Assembly: GCA_036675035.1 (NCBI GenBank)
Contig: JAKFFO010000018.1
Location: 1-20,347 of the forward strand
Length of the DNA: 20,347 nt
Reading direction: 5' to 3'
Source of the DNA: MESE01 sp036675035
GTDB lineage: Bacteria; Pseudomonadota; Gammaproteobacteria; Burkholderiales; Burkholderiaceae_D
Part shown: positions 7,513 to 15,747 of the stretch, one piece after another
Layout: each line of letters begins with the position of its first letter
How positions within the stretch are numbered: position 1 is the first letter of the stretch
Position numbers and translations under genes: made by a program
Notes under the pieces: generated by a model
Seen by the model: the letters and a program-made list of their open reading frames with translations, nothing else
What the model was told of the DNA's origin: nothing
The model's database searches: none

Positions 7513-7998
7513 ATGCATCTTCGATCTCTCGTAATTTCTGCTGCTGCGCTCGTGATCAGCACCTCGCTCCAGGCGCATGATTTTAAGGTTGGCGGCATTC
7601 GCATCGATCATCCGTACGCACGCCCGACAGTGCCTGGCCAAACTTCAGCTGGGGCGTATTTGACATTAGAGAATAAAGGCAAGGATACGGACAAGCTTGT
7701 TTCGATCGCATCTCCGGCTGCCAAGTCCGCTGAAATCCATACGATGTCAATGGATGGCGACATCATGCGAATGCGGGAAGTGCCGAATATTGAAATCAAA
7801 TCTTCCGCCACCGTCACCATGAAACCGGGCGGCGGATATCACATCATGCTGATCGGAATAAAGAAACCGCTGATGCCCGGTGAGAAGATTCCGCTAACAC
7901 TGACTTTTGAAAAATCGGGTGATGTCGACGTTTTCGCTGTCGTCAAGGGCGCAGACACGAAAACCGCCCCCGAAAAGATGAATCATCATTCCAAATAA
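7513..7998 (+). CDS. pcuC: Periplasmic copper chaperone PCu(A)C
   Basis: From the ATG at 7513 the product has 161 residues: a signal peptide (about 1-21, MHLRSLVISAAALVISTSLQ) and a PCu(A)C cupredoxin-like domain. Copper ligands follow the family pattern: H76-x-M78, M87 (ten residues after H76) and H110-x-M112 (YHIM). A His/Met-bearing tail ends in NHHSK. Such proteins bind Cu(I) in the periplasm and help to load the CuA site of cytochrome oxidase, which fits the nearby cox genes. A TTG at 7480 would add 11 residues ahead of the signal peptide and is less likely. No clear ribosome site precedes either start. Confidence 0.9.
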   Translation: MHLRSLVISAAALVISTSLQAHDFKVGGIRIDHPYARPTVPGQTSAGAYLTLENKGKDTDKLVSIASPAAKSAEIHTMSMDGDIMRMREVPNIEIKSSATVTMKPGGGYHIMLIGIKKPLMPGEKIPLTLTFEKSGDVDVFAVVKGADTKTAPEKMNHHSK

Positions 7999-8080
7999 TC
8001 GATGGGATTCGATACAGGCTGTCATATTTTTCAATTATCTTGATTCGCCCCGTCGTATCGACGCCGACGTGACCGGCAAT

Positions 8081-8206
8081 ATGCCCGTATATCGAGTACA
8101 CGCATCAGATGCGGGCTATCCGGACTGGATTTCTTTCCACCGTGTCGCATACGCAAACAATCCCCAGTCACGCAACGCGCCGGCTCATATGCCGATTCAG
8201 TACTGA
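8081..8206 (+). CDS. Possible small ORF, 41 aa, function unknown
   Basis: An ATG at 8081 opens a 41-residue frame ending in TGA at 8204-8206, with a GTG four codons earlier. The product begins MPVYRVHASDAGYPDWISFH and is balanced in composition, with no membrane segment. It fills most of the gap between pcuC and the asparaginase gene. There is no clear ribosome binding site and I do not recognise the product. The same frame is open back to the pcuC end, so it could be a remnant of a longer gene or chance. Low confidence. Confidence 0.2.
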   Translation: MPVYRVHASDAGYPDWISFHRVAYANNPQSRNAPAHMPIQY

Positions 8207-8222
8207 GTCCCCGTTCCTGAAT

Positions 8223-9233
8223 CTAACTTGATTTTACGAGCTTTACGATGGCACGCACTTCACCGGTTCGAACGCCGGCAAAATTTTTCAATTGCGGCCT
8301 GACCCATTGTGCGAGTGGCGATGCCTCGGCCGATTGAATCAATCCGAGCTGCTGCAACACCGAGATTGTCGCCGTATATAGCGCGCGCTGGCTGCCATCC
8401 GCAACCTTGACCGCGATTCCCATACCGGCGGAACGAATACCGATGACCTGCACGCCCTCGGCGCCGACCTTGGCAACCCAGTCGCCCGGTGCCGCCTGCA
8501 TGAAGGCAAGGTCGCTGCGCCCGGTTCCGGAAACCAATTCCGGATACGTTGTCATTGCCTGATAAAGATCGTTCGATGCGCCGCCATATAACGCATCGCC
8601 GTTACCCTGCGCCAGACGCGCATAGGCCAGCGCCAGCCGCGACAGCGGCACGGCATAGTTCGGTGCCGAGCAACCGTCTATACCCATGCGCAACTCGGAC
8701 TCGGCGATACCGGCAAAATGAGCAACGCTGGCTCTTACCGCCTTCTGCACCGGGTGCGCGGGATCGAGATAAGTATCAAGAGGATCGCCACGCTGTACGC
8801 AATACGCCAGAAAACCGGCATGCTTGCCACTGCAATTGTGGTGCAACTGATTCCAGACTTGACCGGCCGGTGGTATCGCCTCGGTGGCGGCATACACTAA
8901 GGGGACGTGACAGCCGCAACGCAAATGATGTTCGGTGCAGCCTGCCTTTTTCAGTATTGATTGCACGCCATCGATGTGCATTGCTTCGCCGGAATGGCTG
9001 GCGCACAGCAGTGCCAACTCCTTTGGCGTCAAATCGAATCCGGATTGCCCGCCTGCCTGTAAAAACGGCGCAGCCTGGAACGGCTTGATGGTGGATCGCG
9101 TGAAAGTCAGGAAGTTCGGGTTTCCGGCATGGAATAGTAGCTGGCCGCGTGTATCGACCACCGCGACCGAACCGTAATGAATCGATTCGACATCATCGCC
9201 ACGCGTGACCTCAATTAACGGTACATGATCCAT
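8223..9233 (-). CDS. Asparaginase (asparaginase_II family, PF06089 type)
   Basis: This 336-residue protein belongs to the Rhizobium-type thermolabile asparaginase family, unrelated to E. coli AnsA/AnsB. It has the N-terminal VTRGDDVESIHYGSVAVVDT, the core FTRSTIKPFQAAPF, ALLCASHSGE and HNCSGKHAGFLA, and the later GIDGCSAPNYAVPL and MGIAVKVADGSQRA. The family hydrolyses L-asparagine to aspartate and ammonia. No signal peptide is seen, so it should be cytosolic. The ATG at 9233 has no clear ribosome site. It lies 60 bases downstream of rfaE2 on the same strand and may be co-transcribed. Assignment rests on motif recognition; substrate range is unproven. Confidence 0.9.
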   Translation of the reverse strand: MDHVPLIEVTRGDDVESIHYGSVAVVDTRGQLLFHAGNPNFLTFTRSTIKPFQAAPFLQAGGQSGFDLTPKELALLCASHSGEAMHIDGVQSILKKAGCTEHHLRCGCHVPLVYAATEAIPPAGQVWNQLHHNCSGKHAGFLAYCVQRGDPLDTYLDPAHPVQKAVRASVAHFAGIAESELRMGIDGCSAPNYAVPLSRLALAYARLAQGNGDALYGGASNDLYQAMTTYPELVSGTGRSDLAFMQAAPGDWVAKVGAEGVQVIGIRSAGMGIAVKVADGSQRALYTATISVLQQLGLIQSAEASPLAQWVRPQLKNFAGVRTGEVRAIVKLVKSS

Positions 9234-9293
9234 GCTGACGCTTTATTTCGATGTATCCGGCACACTGTCGCAGATTGAGTATCGGACAGAAAA

Positions 9294-9770
9294 TCAGGTT
9301 TTCCTGACTTTCGACAGCAGCTTGGTCGTTGATCGGTCATGCTGGAAATCGATTGCTACGGCTCGACCGCCATACGCGGTGACGGCCTGCCCTTCCGGAA
9401 TTGCCGACATGTCGTAATCGCCGCCTTTTGCATAGATCTCGGGTTTCGCACATCGCACGGCTTCGAGTGCAGTGTTTTCGTCAAACGGTACTACCAGGCT
9501 GACCGATTCGAGCGCCGCCAAAAGCGCCATCCGGTCTTCGCAACTGTTCAACGGCCGATCATCGCCCTTGCCCAGCCTTTTCACCGACGCGTCGGTATTG
9601 ACGGCAATTACCAGCGACGCGCCCAACGCACGCGCCTGCGCCAGATAAGTCACATGGCCGCGATGCAGGATGTCGAACACGCCATTGGTCATTACGACCG
9701 GCTTGGGCAACTGAGCGACTCGGACGGAGAGTTCGTCCGGTGTGCAAAATTTCTTTTCAAAGTTGAGCAT
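9294..9770 (-). CDS. rfaE2: D-glycero-beta-D-manno-heptose 1-phosphate adenylyltransferase
   Basis: This 158-residue nucleotidyltransferase of the cytidylyltransferase-like fold has NGVFDILHRGHVTYL (residues 29-43) with the HxGH nucleotide-binding motif at 36-39, IAVNTDASV (55-63), and the C-terminal RSTTKLL (146-152) in place of the ISSTxI motif. It matches the second domain of HldE as a separate protein. It transfers AMP to heptose 1-phosphate to make ADP-heptose for the LPS inner core. No kinase partner is in the window. The ATG (9770) has no visible ribosome site, and a terminator ends nine bases before it, which is odd (see findings). Confidence 0.93.
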   Translation of the reverse strand: MLNFEKKFCTPDELSVRVAQLPKPVVMTNGVFDILHRGHVTYLAQARALGASLVIAVNTDASVKRLGKGDDRPLNSCEDRMALLAALESVSLVVPFDENTALEAVRCAKPEIYAKGGDYDMSAIPEGQAVTAYGGRAVAIDFQHDRSTTKLLSKVRKT

Positions 9771-9778
9771 GATGGATT

Positions 9779-9806
9779 AAAAAAGCCGCAAGAGGATGCT
9801 TGCGGC
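9779..9806 (-). terminator. Rho-independent terminator downstream of the ferritin-like gene
   Basis: The perfect 8-base stem GCCGCAAG (9785-9792) with CTTGCGGC (9799-9806) and a 6-base loop is followed on the minus strand by six T (9784-9779). It is a canonical intrinsic terminator, 34 bases after the stop of the gene at 9841-10698. It ends nine bases before the rfaE2 ATG. Confidence 0.88.
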
Positions 9807-9840
9807 TTCAGGTTACATGGATCGGACCGAGACGAACATC

Positions 9841-10698
9841 CTATGCGGGTTGGCCCGCCAGTGGCGGCGCCATCCTGCCGATGATTTCCTTGCGATACCG
9901 GTTCAACTCCTGCACCGTGTTGAATGTACGATCGAACAGCAGCGACATGTTATGCAGAATGCGAGAGACCACTTTCTTTTCCCATTCGCCGTCGAACTTG
10001 ATCTGATTGTCGAGCCACGCCTCCAGCCATTCCGGGTCGGGCAGCCGGCTCTGCACGGTATCGTTTGGAAACAACGACTGGTTGACGTGCAAATTAGTTG
10101 GATGCAAGGGCTTTTCCGTCCGGCGCGCCGAGGCCATCAGAACTCCGATTTTGGCAAAGGCAACTCGCGCTGAATCACCGACTTCCACCAGGGCCTTTTT
10201 CATATAGCGCAAATAGGCACCGCCGTGACGCGCTTCGTCCTGGCTGATGATTTTGTAGATTTGCTTGATCACAGGTTCGGTATGCCATTCCGAAGCACAG
10301 CGATACCAATGGTTCAACCGGATTTCGCCGCAAAAATGCATCATCAGCGTTTCCAGCGCAGGAGCGGGGTCGAATTCAAAACGGACGTTATGCAATTCTT
10401 CCTCGGTCGGCACCAGATCCGGACGGAAGCGACGCAGGTATTCCATCAATACCAGCGAATGTTTTTGCTCTTCAAAAAACCAGACCGACATGAAAGCGCA
10501 AAAATCGCTGTCGCCCCGGTTATCACGCAGAAACATCTCGGTCGCAGGCAACGCAGACCACTCGGTGATCGCGTTCATCTTGATGGTTTTTGCTTGTTCA
10601 TCAGTTAGCTTGGAAGTGTCGAACTGGTCCCACGGAATATCCTTTTCCATGTCCCATCGAACTTGCTCAAGCGATTTAAACAGTTCCGGGTACAGCAT
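9841..10698 (-). CDS. Ferritin-like diiron protein, acyl-ACP desaturase-like
   Basis: This 285-residue helical protein has two diiron half-sites: E54 (LPATEMF) with E77 and H80 (EEQKH), and E125 (CGEIRLNHWY) with E155 and H158 (DEARH). The spacing matches the ferritin-like superfamily and in particular the E...ExxH...E...ExxH pattern of soluble acyl-ACP desaturases. No signal peptide or membrane segment is seen. A desaturase or oxygenase role is possible, but the substrate cannot be read from sequence; related betaproteobacterial proteins are usually annotated only as ferritin-like. The ATG at 10698 has AGGG six bases upstream and a promoter close by. A terminator follows, so it is probably monocistronic. 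Confidence 0.8.
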   Translation of the reverse strand: MLYPELFKSLEQVRWDMEKDIPWDQFDTSKLTDEQAKTIKMNAITEWSALPATEMFLRDNRGDSDFCAFMSVWFFEEQKHSLVLMEYLRRFRPDLVPTEEELHNVRFEFDPAPALETLMMHFCGEIRLNHWYRCASEWHTEPVIKQIYKIISQDEARHGGAYLRYMKKALVEVGDSARVAFAKIGVLMASARRTEKPLHPTNLHVNQSLFPNDTVQSRLPDPEWLEAWLDNQIKFDGEWEKKVVSRILHNMSLLFDRTFNTVQELNRYRKEIIGRMAPPLAGQPA

Positions 10699-10713
10699 AC
10701 GAGCCCTAAAAAA

Positions 10714-10742
10714 ATAATATAAGTACTTGATTTTACCAACAA
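10714..10742 (-). promoter_or_regulatory. Predicted promoter of the ferritin-like gene
   Basis: On the minus strand TTGTTG (10742-10737) and TATTAT (10719-10714) are separated by 17 bases. The -10 is 5/6 and the -35 is weak. Transcription would begin near 10707, leaving only about 8-10 bases before the ATG with the AGGG ribosome site inside them, so the leader would be unusually short. Confidence 0.5.
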
Positions 10743-11014
10743 AACAGCGAGTTAGCGGAGGAATTGCGAATCGGATCCCGACGCATGCTTACTTTGGCTA
10801 CGACAACCGGAGTGCGCATCCGGTTCTTTCAAGCCCGTCGGCCAAATGGAAATACTGTTTCATCGATTGCGGTGGCTTTCAGCCGAATATGTTCGTCCGC
10901 GCCGGACAACATTTTCTCGTGGATAATTGCGGTTTCTAGCCGACCGCGAACGATGCGAATGCAAAAACTTTCCCGGTCGGTCCCGCACAACGAGCAAATT
11001 CTTAAGGACTCCCC
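10743..11014. other. Intergenic region without a supported gene
   Basis: This divergent gap between the ferritin-like gene and the MFS gene shows no RNA gene, repeat or strong promoter. Open frames on both strands have no ribosome site; a 67-codon minus-strand frame (10829-11032) overlaps the MFS start. Only the AAGGA at 11004-11008 before the MFS ATG is functionally clear. Confidence 0.5.
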
Positions 11015-12211
11015 ATGAGCATGTTCAAGCATCCACCCGCATGGGCCATGGTCGGAGCGGGCATGCTGGTCACCCTGGTTGTCGTTGTGCTTGCGCGAGT
11101 AGCGTACGGGCTGATCCTGCCATTCATGCGCGAAGATCTCGGACTCAGCTATCAGCAGGCAGGCACTCTTGGGACTGTCTGTGCGCTCGGCTACCTGTGC
11201 CTCGTGATGTTCGCAGGCGTATATGCATCGCGCCGGGGCGGCCGTGCGGCAGTGTTGATAGGATTAGGGCTGACGACATTCGGTTTCATCGGCTTGAGTC
11301 TCGCGTCGAACTACCTCGTGCTGATGGCACTGATGGCGCTGCTGGGATTCGGTACCGCTTTCGGATACACGCCCGCGATATCGCTGCTTGCCAGCTGGTT
11401 TCCCGAAAAGCGCGGCGCGGTGATCGGGATGGCGAACAGCGGCGTTGGCATCGGCATACTCGGCGCGGGGACGCTGGTCCCTTATTTGAGCGCGAACCAT
11501 GGCGCTGACGGATGGCGGCTGACCTGGGGCGTATTCGCCGGAATCAGCGCGCTGACAGCCGCAGCCGTTTTCCTGTTCCTGCGCAATCCCCCCAATCACA
11601 TCAATCCGCCAAATGGAGTGCCCGCTTCGGTCGACAAAATATCGGTTTACCGGAATCGGCACGTCATTACCGTGGGCCTGCTGTATGGCGTGATAGGAAT
11701 CACCTACATCGCTCAGGTGATTTTCATGTACAGCTTCGCTCTCGAATATGGGGTCGCTGCATTAACCGCCGGACAATTGGCTGCGCTCTCAGGCGTGTTG
11801 TCGATTTTTTCGAGCCCGTGCTGGGGGTGGCTGTCCGACCGATTCGGCCGCGGTTCCAGTCTTGTGGCTTCAGTGTCGTTAACGTTATTGGGCACCCTGA
11901 TTCCGGTTATCTGGCCGACACTGCCCGGCTTTGCAGCACACTACATTATTGTCGGCTGCACGATGTCGGGCATGTTTACGTCGGTGCTCGCAGCATCCGC
12001 CGAACATGTGAAACCAGCCCAGGCCCCGCTCGCCATGAGCTATGTAACGCTGTTCTATGCGATCGGGCAATTCATGGGACCGGCCGCCGCAGGATTCCTG
12101 ATCGAACATGCGGGCGGTTTCAGAACAGCGTTTGCTGCCAGCTGTGCCGTCATGGCAGCAGGTGTCTACCTGGGTTGGCGGTTACGGGCGCTTCAGCGGC
12201 GGCCCATGTGA
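11015..12211 (+). CDS. MFS transporter (YbfB/YjiJ or OFA-like)
   Basis: This 398-residue protein has about 12 predicted membrane helices in two halves, the first starting at about residue 10. MFS features include a short basic loop after helix 2 (ASRRGGRAA), the helix 5 region NSGVGIGILGAGTLVPYL, and the second-half WGWLSDRFGRGSSL, an equivalent of the loop 2-3 motif. It is an inner-membrane secondary transporter, but the substrate cannot be deduced. The ATG at 11015 has AAGGA six bases upstream. It lies 94 bases before the MetE-like gene on the same strand, so the two could share a transcript. An uptake or export role for an organic acid or methylated compound is speculation. Confidence 0.85.
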   Translation: MSMFKHPPAWAMVGAGMLVTLVVVVLARVAYGLILPFMREDLGLSYQQAGTLGTVCALGYLCLVMFAGVYASRRGGRAAVLIGLGLTTFGFIGLSLASNYLVLMALMALLGFGTAFGYTPAISLLASWFPEKRGAVIGMANSGVGIGILGAGTLVPYLSANHGADGWRLTWGVFAGISALTAAAVFLFLRNPPNHINPPNGVPASVDKISVYRNRHVITVGLLYGVIGITYIAQVIFMYSFALEYGVAALTAGQLAALSGVLSIFSSPCWGWLSDRFGRGSSLVASVSLTLLGTLIPVIWPTLPGFAAHYIIVGCTMSGMFTSVLAASAEHVKPAQAPLAMSYVTLFYAIGQFMGPAAAGFLIEHAGGFRTAFAASCAVMAAGVYLGWRLRALQRRPM

Positions 12212-12305
12212 GTTAGAATAAATTTCATGCCATGCATATGCCGCATCGTTTTTACCGAATAGTGACCTCGGTCGACCAAACACCGACCATTGGCAAACAA
12301 CACTT

Positions 12306-13367
12306 ATGCACATACCAACAGAACCGATCGGAAGCATTCCAAGACCTCTCCACCTGATCGAGGCTGTCGCACACGGCGATAGCGAGGATCCGGGCCTAAA
12401 TACAATGTATGAAGACGCAATCCGGGACACCATTGCGCGATTCGAGGCAACGGGCTCGCCGGTAATTACCGACGGTGAACAAAGGAAATACCACAATTTC
12501 TGGACTTATTGCGTGCACGGTCTTCCCAACACGGCACCGGATGGATTCAAGATTCCATTTGAAGCGGGCCATATCCGTCGGATGCCCAGATTGACCGAAG
12601 GTCCGTTCCGTTACAAGCGATATGCGGACAGCTATCTGGAAGTGGCGATGCGCTATGCCAAAGTGCCGGTGAAGCAAGCGGTGATTTCGCCTTCGGCCAT
12701 GAGCTTGATGTATCCGGCTGAAGGCATCCAGGGATATTCGCGGGAACAGTTCATCGACGATCTGCTGCGTGAGCACGAATCAGAGATTCGGAATTGCCTG
12801 CAAAAGGGCGCGCACAAAGTCCAGATCGATTTCACTGAAGGCCGGCTCGCAATGAAGATCGACCCCACGGGCGCTCTTCTCAACAGCTTCATCGACTTGA
12901 ACAATCTGGCGCTGTCCCGATTCTCCGCCGACGATCGTCAGCGCATCGGCGTCCATACCTGCCCTGGCAGTGATCGAGATTCTACCCACAGCGCGAACGT
13001 CGATTACGCCGAACTTCTGCCCAGCTTGTTCGAGCTAAAGGCGGGAAATTTTTATATTGCGCTGGCTGGTGAAAAAGACCGCGCTCATGTTTTGAGAATC
13101 ATCCGCGAATACATGAAACCGGACCAGCGGGTTTTCGTTGGCGTAGTCGCGCCGATCAATCCGCATATCGAAACCGCCGAAGAGGTCTGCGAGCGTGTTC
13201 TGGAAGCAGCTCAATATATTCCGGCCGCGCAGCTTGGTACGACCGACGACTGCGGATTTTCACCATTCTGCGATGACACATCGACCACCCGCGAGGTGGC
13301 GTTTGAAAAAATTCACGCCCGCGTGCGCGGAACAGCGATGGCTGCAGAAATCATCGGAGGCCGCTAG
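12306..13367 (+). CDS. MetE C-terminal-domain-like methyltransferase (cobalamin-independent methionine synthase II family)
   Basis: This 353-residue TIM-barrel protein resembles the C-terminal catalytic half of MetE without the N-terminal half. The zinc ligands are recognisable as H217 and C219 (GVHTCPGSD), E243 (LFELKAGNF) and C316 (TTDDCGFSPF). The N-terminal IGSIPRP (8-14), DGEQRKYHNFW (56-66) and DFTEGRLAMK also fit the family. It may transfer a methyl group to a thiol such as homocysteine, but the methyl donor is unknown; such short MetE paralogues are not always methionine synthases. The ATG at 12306 has no clear ribosome site. Its TAG stop overlaps the GTG start of the next gene (a sensor kinase) by one base. 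Confidence 0.82.
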   Translation: MHIPTEPIGSIPRPLHLIEAVAHGDSEDPGLNTMYEDAIRDTIARFEATGSPVITDGEQRKYHNFWTYCVHGLPNTAPDGFKIPFEAGHIRRMPRLTEGPFRYKRYADSYLEVAMRYAKVPVKQAVISPSAMSLMYPAEGIQGYSREQFIDDLLREHESEIRNCLQKGAHKVQIDFTEGRLAMKIDPTGALLNSFIDLNNLALSRFSADDRQRIGVHTCPGSDRDSTHSANVDYAELLPSLFELKAGNFYIALAGEKDRAHVLRIIREYMKPDQRVFVGVVAPINPHIETAEEVCERVLEAAQYIPAAQLGTTDDCGFSPFCDDTSTTREVAFEKIHARVRGTAMAAEIIGGR

Positions 13368-13369
13368 TG
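13356..13369 (+). promoter_or_regulatory. Ribosome binding site and overlapping stop-start junction
   Basis: GGAGG (13356-13360) sits six bases before the GTG at 13367-13369. The preceding TAG stop occupies 13365-13367, so the genes share one base (TAGTG). This decides the kinase start and indicates translational coupling. Confidence 0.85.
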
Positions 13370-15655
13370 CCGAGTTACGATGACGAAGAAAGTTTGCTGC
13401 GGTCAGTCGCGATACAGAACGCAAAGAGCATTCTTGCCGCTCGTCAGCGGGCTGAGGAGGAACTGATTCGGGCCAAGGAAGCGCTGGAGCTGAAATCCGC
13501 TGAGCTCGCACACTCGCTTTCATTGATGCGCGCAACACTGGAATCGACAAACGATGGAATCGTGGTCACCGACGACAGTGGAAAAATAACTCACTACAAC
13601 GAAAAATACCTGGAAATGTGGCGGATTCCGTCCGAGCTCATAAGCGCGAACGAGCACGGCAAGCTGCAGGCCTTCGTTTCCCGGCAATTCGCCCATCCAG
13701 AACAATTTCGGAAGGAAATCGAAAGAATCTACGCGTCTTCACCGGCAGAAAGCTTTGAAGTACTGGAATTGCTCGATGGAAGAGTCATCGAGCGCTTTAC
13801 AAAAATTCAGGTCGTCAACGGGCAAAAGGCCGGTAGAGTCTGGAGCTTCAGAGATATCACGGAACGACGCAATGCGGAGGAAGCATTGCGCGATGAAAGC
13901 CGAATTCTTGAACTGCTGAACCGGACCGGCGTGGCGTTGGCTTCCAAGCTCGACCTGGAAGCACTTTTGCAATCGATCACAGATGCGGCGACGCAATTGA
14001 GCGACGCGAAATTCGGCGCTTTTTTCTACAACCGAACCGACCGCAATGGCAATGCGCTCATGCTTTATACGCTTTCGGGCGCGCCGCGCGAAGCGTTCGA
14101 ACAATTCGGACATCCTCGCGCCACCTCCATCTTCGGTCCGACCTTCCGGGGCGAAGGTCCGGTTCGATGCGATGACGTTCAGAAAGATCCTCGTTACGGA
14201 AAGATGGCGCCGCATCACGGCATGCCGCCAGGTCATCTGCCGGTGCGCAGTTATCTTGCCGTTCCAGTCATTTCACGTTCCGGCGAGGTGATCGGCGGGC
14301 TTTTTTTCGGCCATCCGGAACCTGGAATGTTCACTGAACGCACCGAACGACTTATCGTCGGCGTAGCTGCGCAAAGCGCGGTAGCGATCGACAATGCGAG
14401 GCTTTACGAGGCTGCGCAAAAGTCGGCCGAAGAACGCAAGCAACTCCTGGATAACGAGCGATCGGCGCGTGCTGAAGCGGTGCGGATGAGCGAGATGAAA
14501 GACGAATTCCTTGCCACGCTATCGCATGAACTAAGGACACCCCTCAGTTCCATTCTGGGCTGGGCCCAGGTCTTGCGCCATGGCGTGCGCGATCCGGGAG
14601 ATCTTCATAAAGGCCTCGATACCATCGAGAGAAACGCACGCATACAATCGCAGCTTATCGAAGACCTCCTTGACATGAGCCGCATTACTTCTGGAAAGGT
14701 GCGTCTCGATATTCAGCCGGTGGAACCGATTTCCGTCATCGAAGCAGCGCTGGAAACCTTGCGGCCTGCAGCCGATGCAAAAGGTATTCGTCTCGAAAAA
14801 TTGCTTGACCCCGATGCGGGCCCTGTTTCCGGCGATCCGAGCCGGCTCCAGCAGATTGTCTGGAACCTCGTATCCAATGCAATCAAGTTCACCGAAAAAA
14901 ACGGGAAGATACAGGTGCTGTTGCAACGAGTGAATTCCCATATCGAGATCAGCGTGTCCGACACAGGCGTCGGCATCAAACCGGAGTTTGTTGCACATGT
15001 GTTTGAACGCTTCCGGCAGGCGGATGCGTCAACCACACGCCGATATGGCGGTCTCGGTCTCGGATTGTCGATCGTGAAAAACCTGGTGGAGCTGCATGGC
15101 GGGACGGTGCAGGTAAAAAGCGGTGGCGAGGGCAAAGGCACGACTTTCACGCTGCAATTTCCGCTCAATGCGGTGCAAAGAAGTGCGGGCAGCGAAACGC
15201 GCCAGCATCCAAAAACACCGACTGCGGTTTTGACAGATTTTAAAACCGTCGATCTCTCCGGACTCAAGATCCTGGTGGTGGACGACGAAGTCGATGCGCG
15301 CGATCTGGTAAGGCGGGTTTTGGCGGATTGCGATGCGGAGGTAATAACGGCTGGTACCGCAGTTGAAACCCTGCTGCTGATCGACCGTGAAAAGCCGCAT
15401 GTTCTGATAAGCGATATCGGCATGCCCGATGTCGATGGATTCGAACTTCTCGGGCGCATTCGCACACTTGAGAAAGCCACCGGCGGCAATGTGGCAGCGA
15501 TCGCGCTCACCGCCTTTGCGCGCTCCGAAGATAGAACGCGCGCGTTGCATGCAGGCTTTCTTGCACATATATCCAAGCCGGTTGAACCGTCCGAACTGGT
15601 AGCAACGGTTGCCAGCGTCGCCGGACGGACCGGAAATTACGGATCGGCGGCTTAG
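13367..15655 (+). CDS. Soluble hybrid sensor histidine kinase (PAS-GAF-HisKA-HATPase-REC)
   Basis: This 762-residue kinase has an N-terminal coiled coil (about 20-55), a PAS domain (about 55-170, ending WSFRDITERR), a GAF domain (about 190-345), HisKA with phospho-acceptor H387 (LSHELRTPL), and HATPase_c with N-box N500/N504, G1 D532xGxG and G2 GLGLGLSIV. A C-terminal receiver has D639/D640, phospho-site D683, T715 and K737. No membrane segment is seen, so it senses an intracellular signal, through a small ligand or cofactor in PAS or GAF. No output domain or partner response regulator is in the window, so the signal probably continues through a phosphotransfer protein elsewhere. It is coupled to the MetE-like gene by a one-base overlap. 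Confidence 0.95.
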   Translation: MPSYDDEESLLRSVAIQNAKSILAARQRAEEELIRAKEALELKSAELAHSLSLMRATLESTNDGIVVTDDSGKITHYNEKYLEMWRIPSELISANEHGKLQAFVSRQFAHPEQFRKEIERIYASSPAESFEVLELLDGRVIERFTKIQVVNGQKAGRVWSFRDITERRNAEEALRDESRILELLNRTGVALASKLDLEALLQSITDAATQLSDAKFGAFFYNRTDRNGNALMLYTLSGAPREAFEQFGHPRATSIFGPTFRGEGPVRCDDVQKDPRYGKMAPHHGMPPGHLPVRSYLAVPVISRSGEVIGGLFFGHPEPGMFTERTERLIVGVAAQSAVAIDNARLYEAAQKSAEERKQLLDNERSARAEAVRMSEMKDEFLATLSHELRTPLSSILGWAQVLRHGVRDPGDLHKGLDTIERNARIQSQLIEDLLDMSRITSGKVRLDIQPVEPISVIEAALETLRPAADAKGIRLEKLLDPDAGPVSGDPSRLQQIVWNLVSNAIKFTEKNGKIQVLLQRVNSHIEISVSDTGVGIKPEFVAHVFERFRQADASTTRRYGGLGLGLSIVKNLVELHGGTVQVKSGGEGKGTTFTLQFPLNAVQRSAGSETRQHPKTPTAVLTDFKTVDLSGLKILVVDDEVDARDLVRRVLADCDAEVITAGTAVETLLLIDREKPHVLISDIGMPDVDGFELLGRIRTLEKATGGNVAAIALTAFARSEDRTRALHAGFLAHISKPVEPSELVATVASVAGRTGNYGSAA

Positions 15656-15747
15656 CTGATAGAACCCGGGAAACAGAACCCGATGCCTCCGAGCCACCCG
15701 GCATTGGCTTGATGTCGCTCGATGCTTCCGCCGAGATTTTCCAGCAC

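Noticed and set aside
10829..11032. 67-codon minus-strand frame in the ferritin-like/MFS gap
   Set aside because: It overlaps the MFS start by 18 bases, has no ribosome site and no recognised domain. Composition is not absurd, so a homology search would settle it.
15656..15747. Terminator between the convergent kinase and ATPase genes
   Set aside because: Only a five-base imperfect stem (ATGCC/GGCAT) was found, with no T-run on either side.
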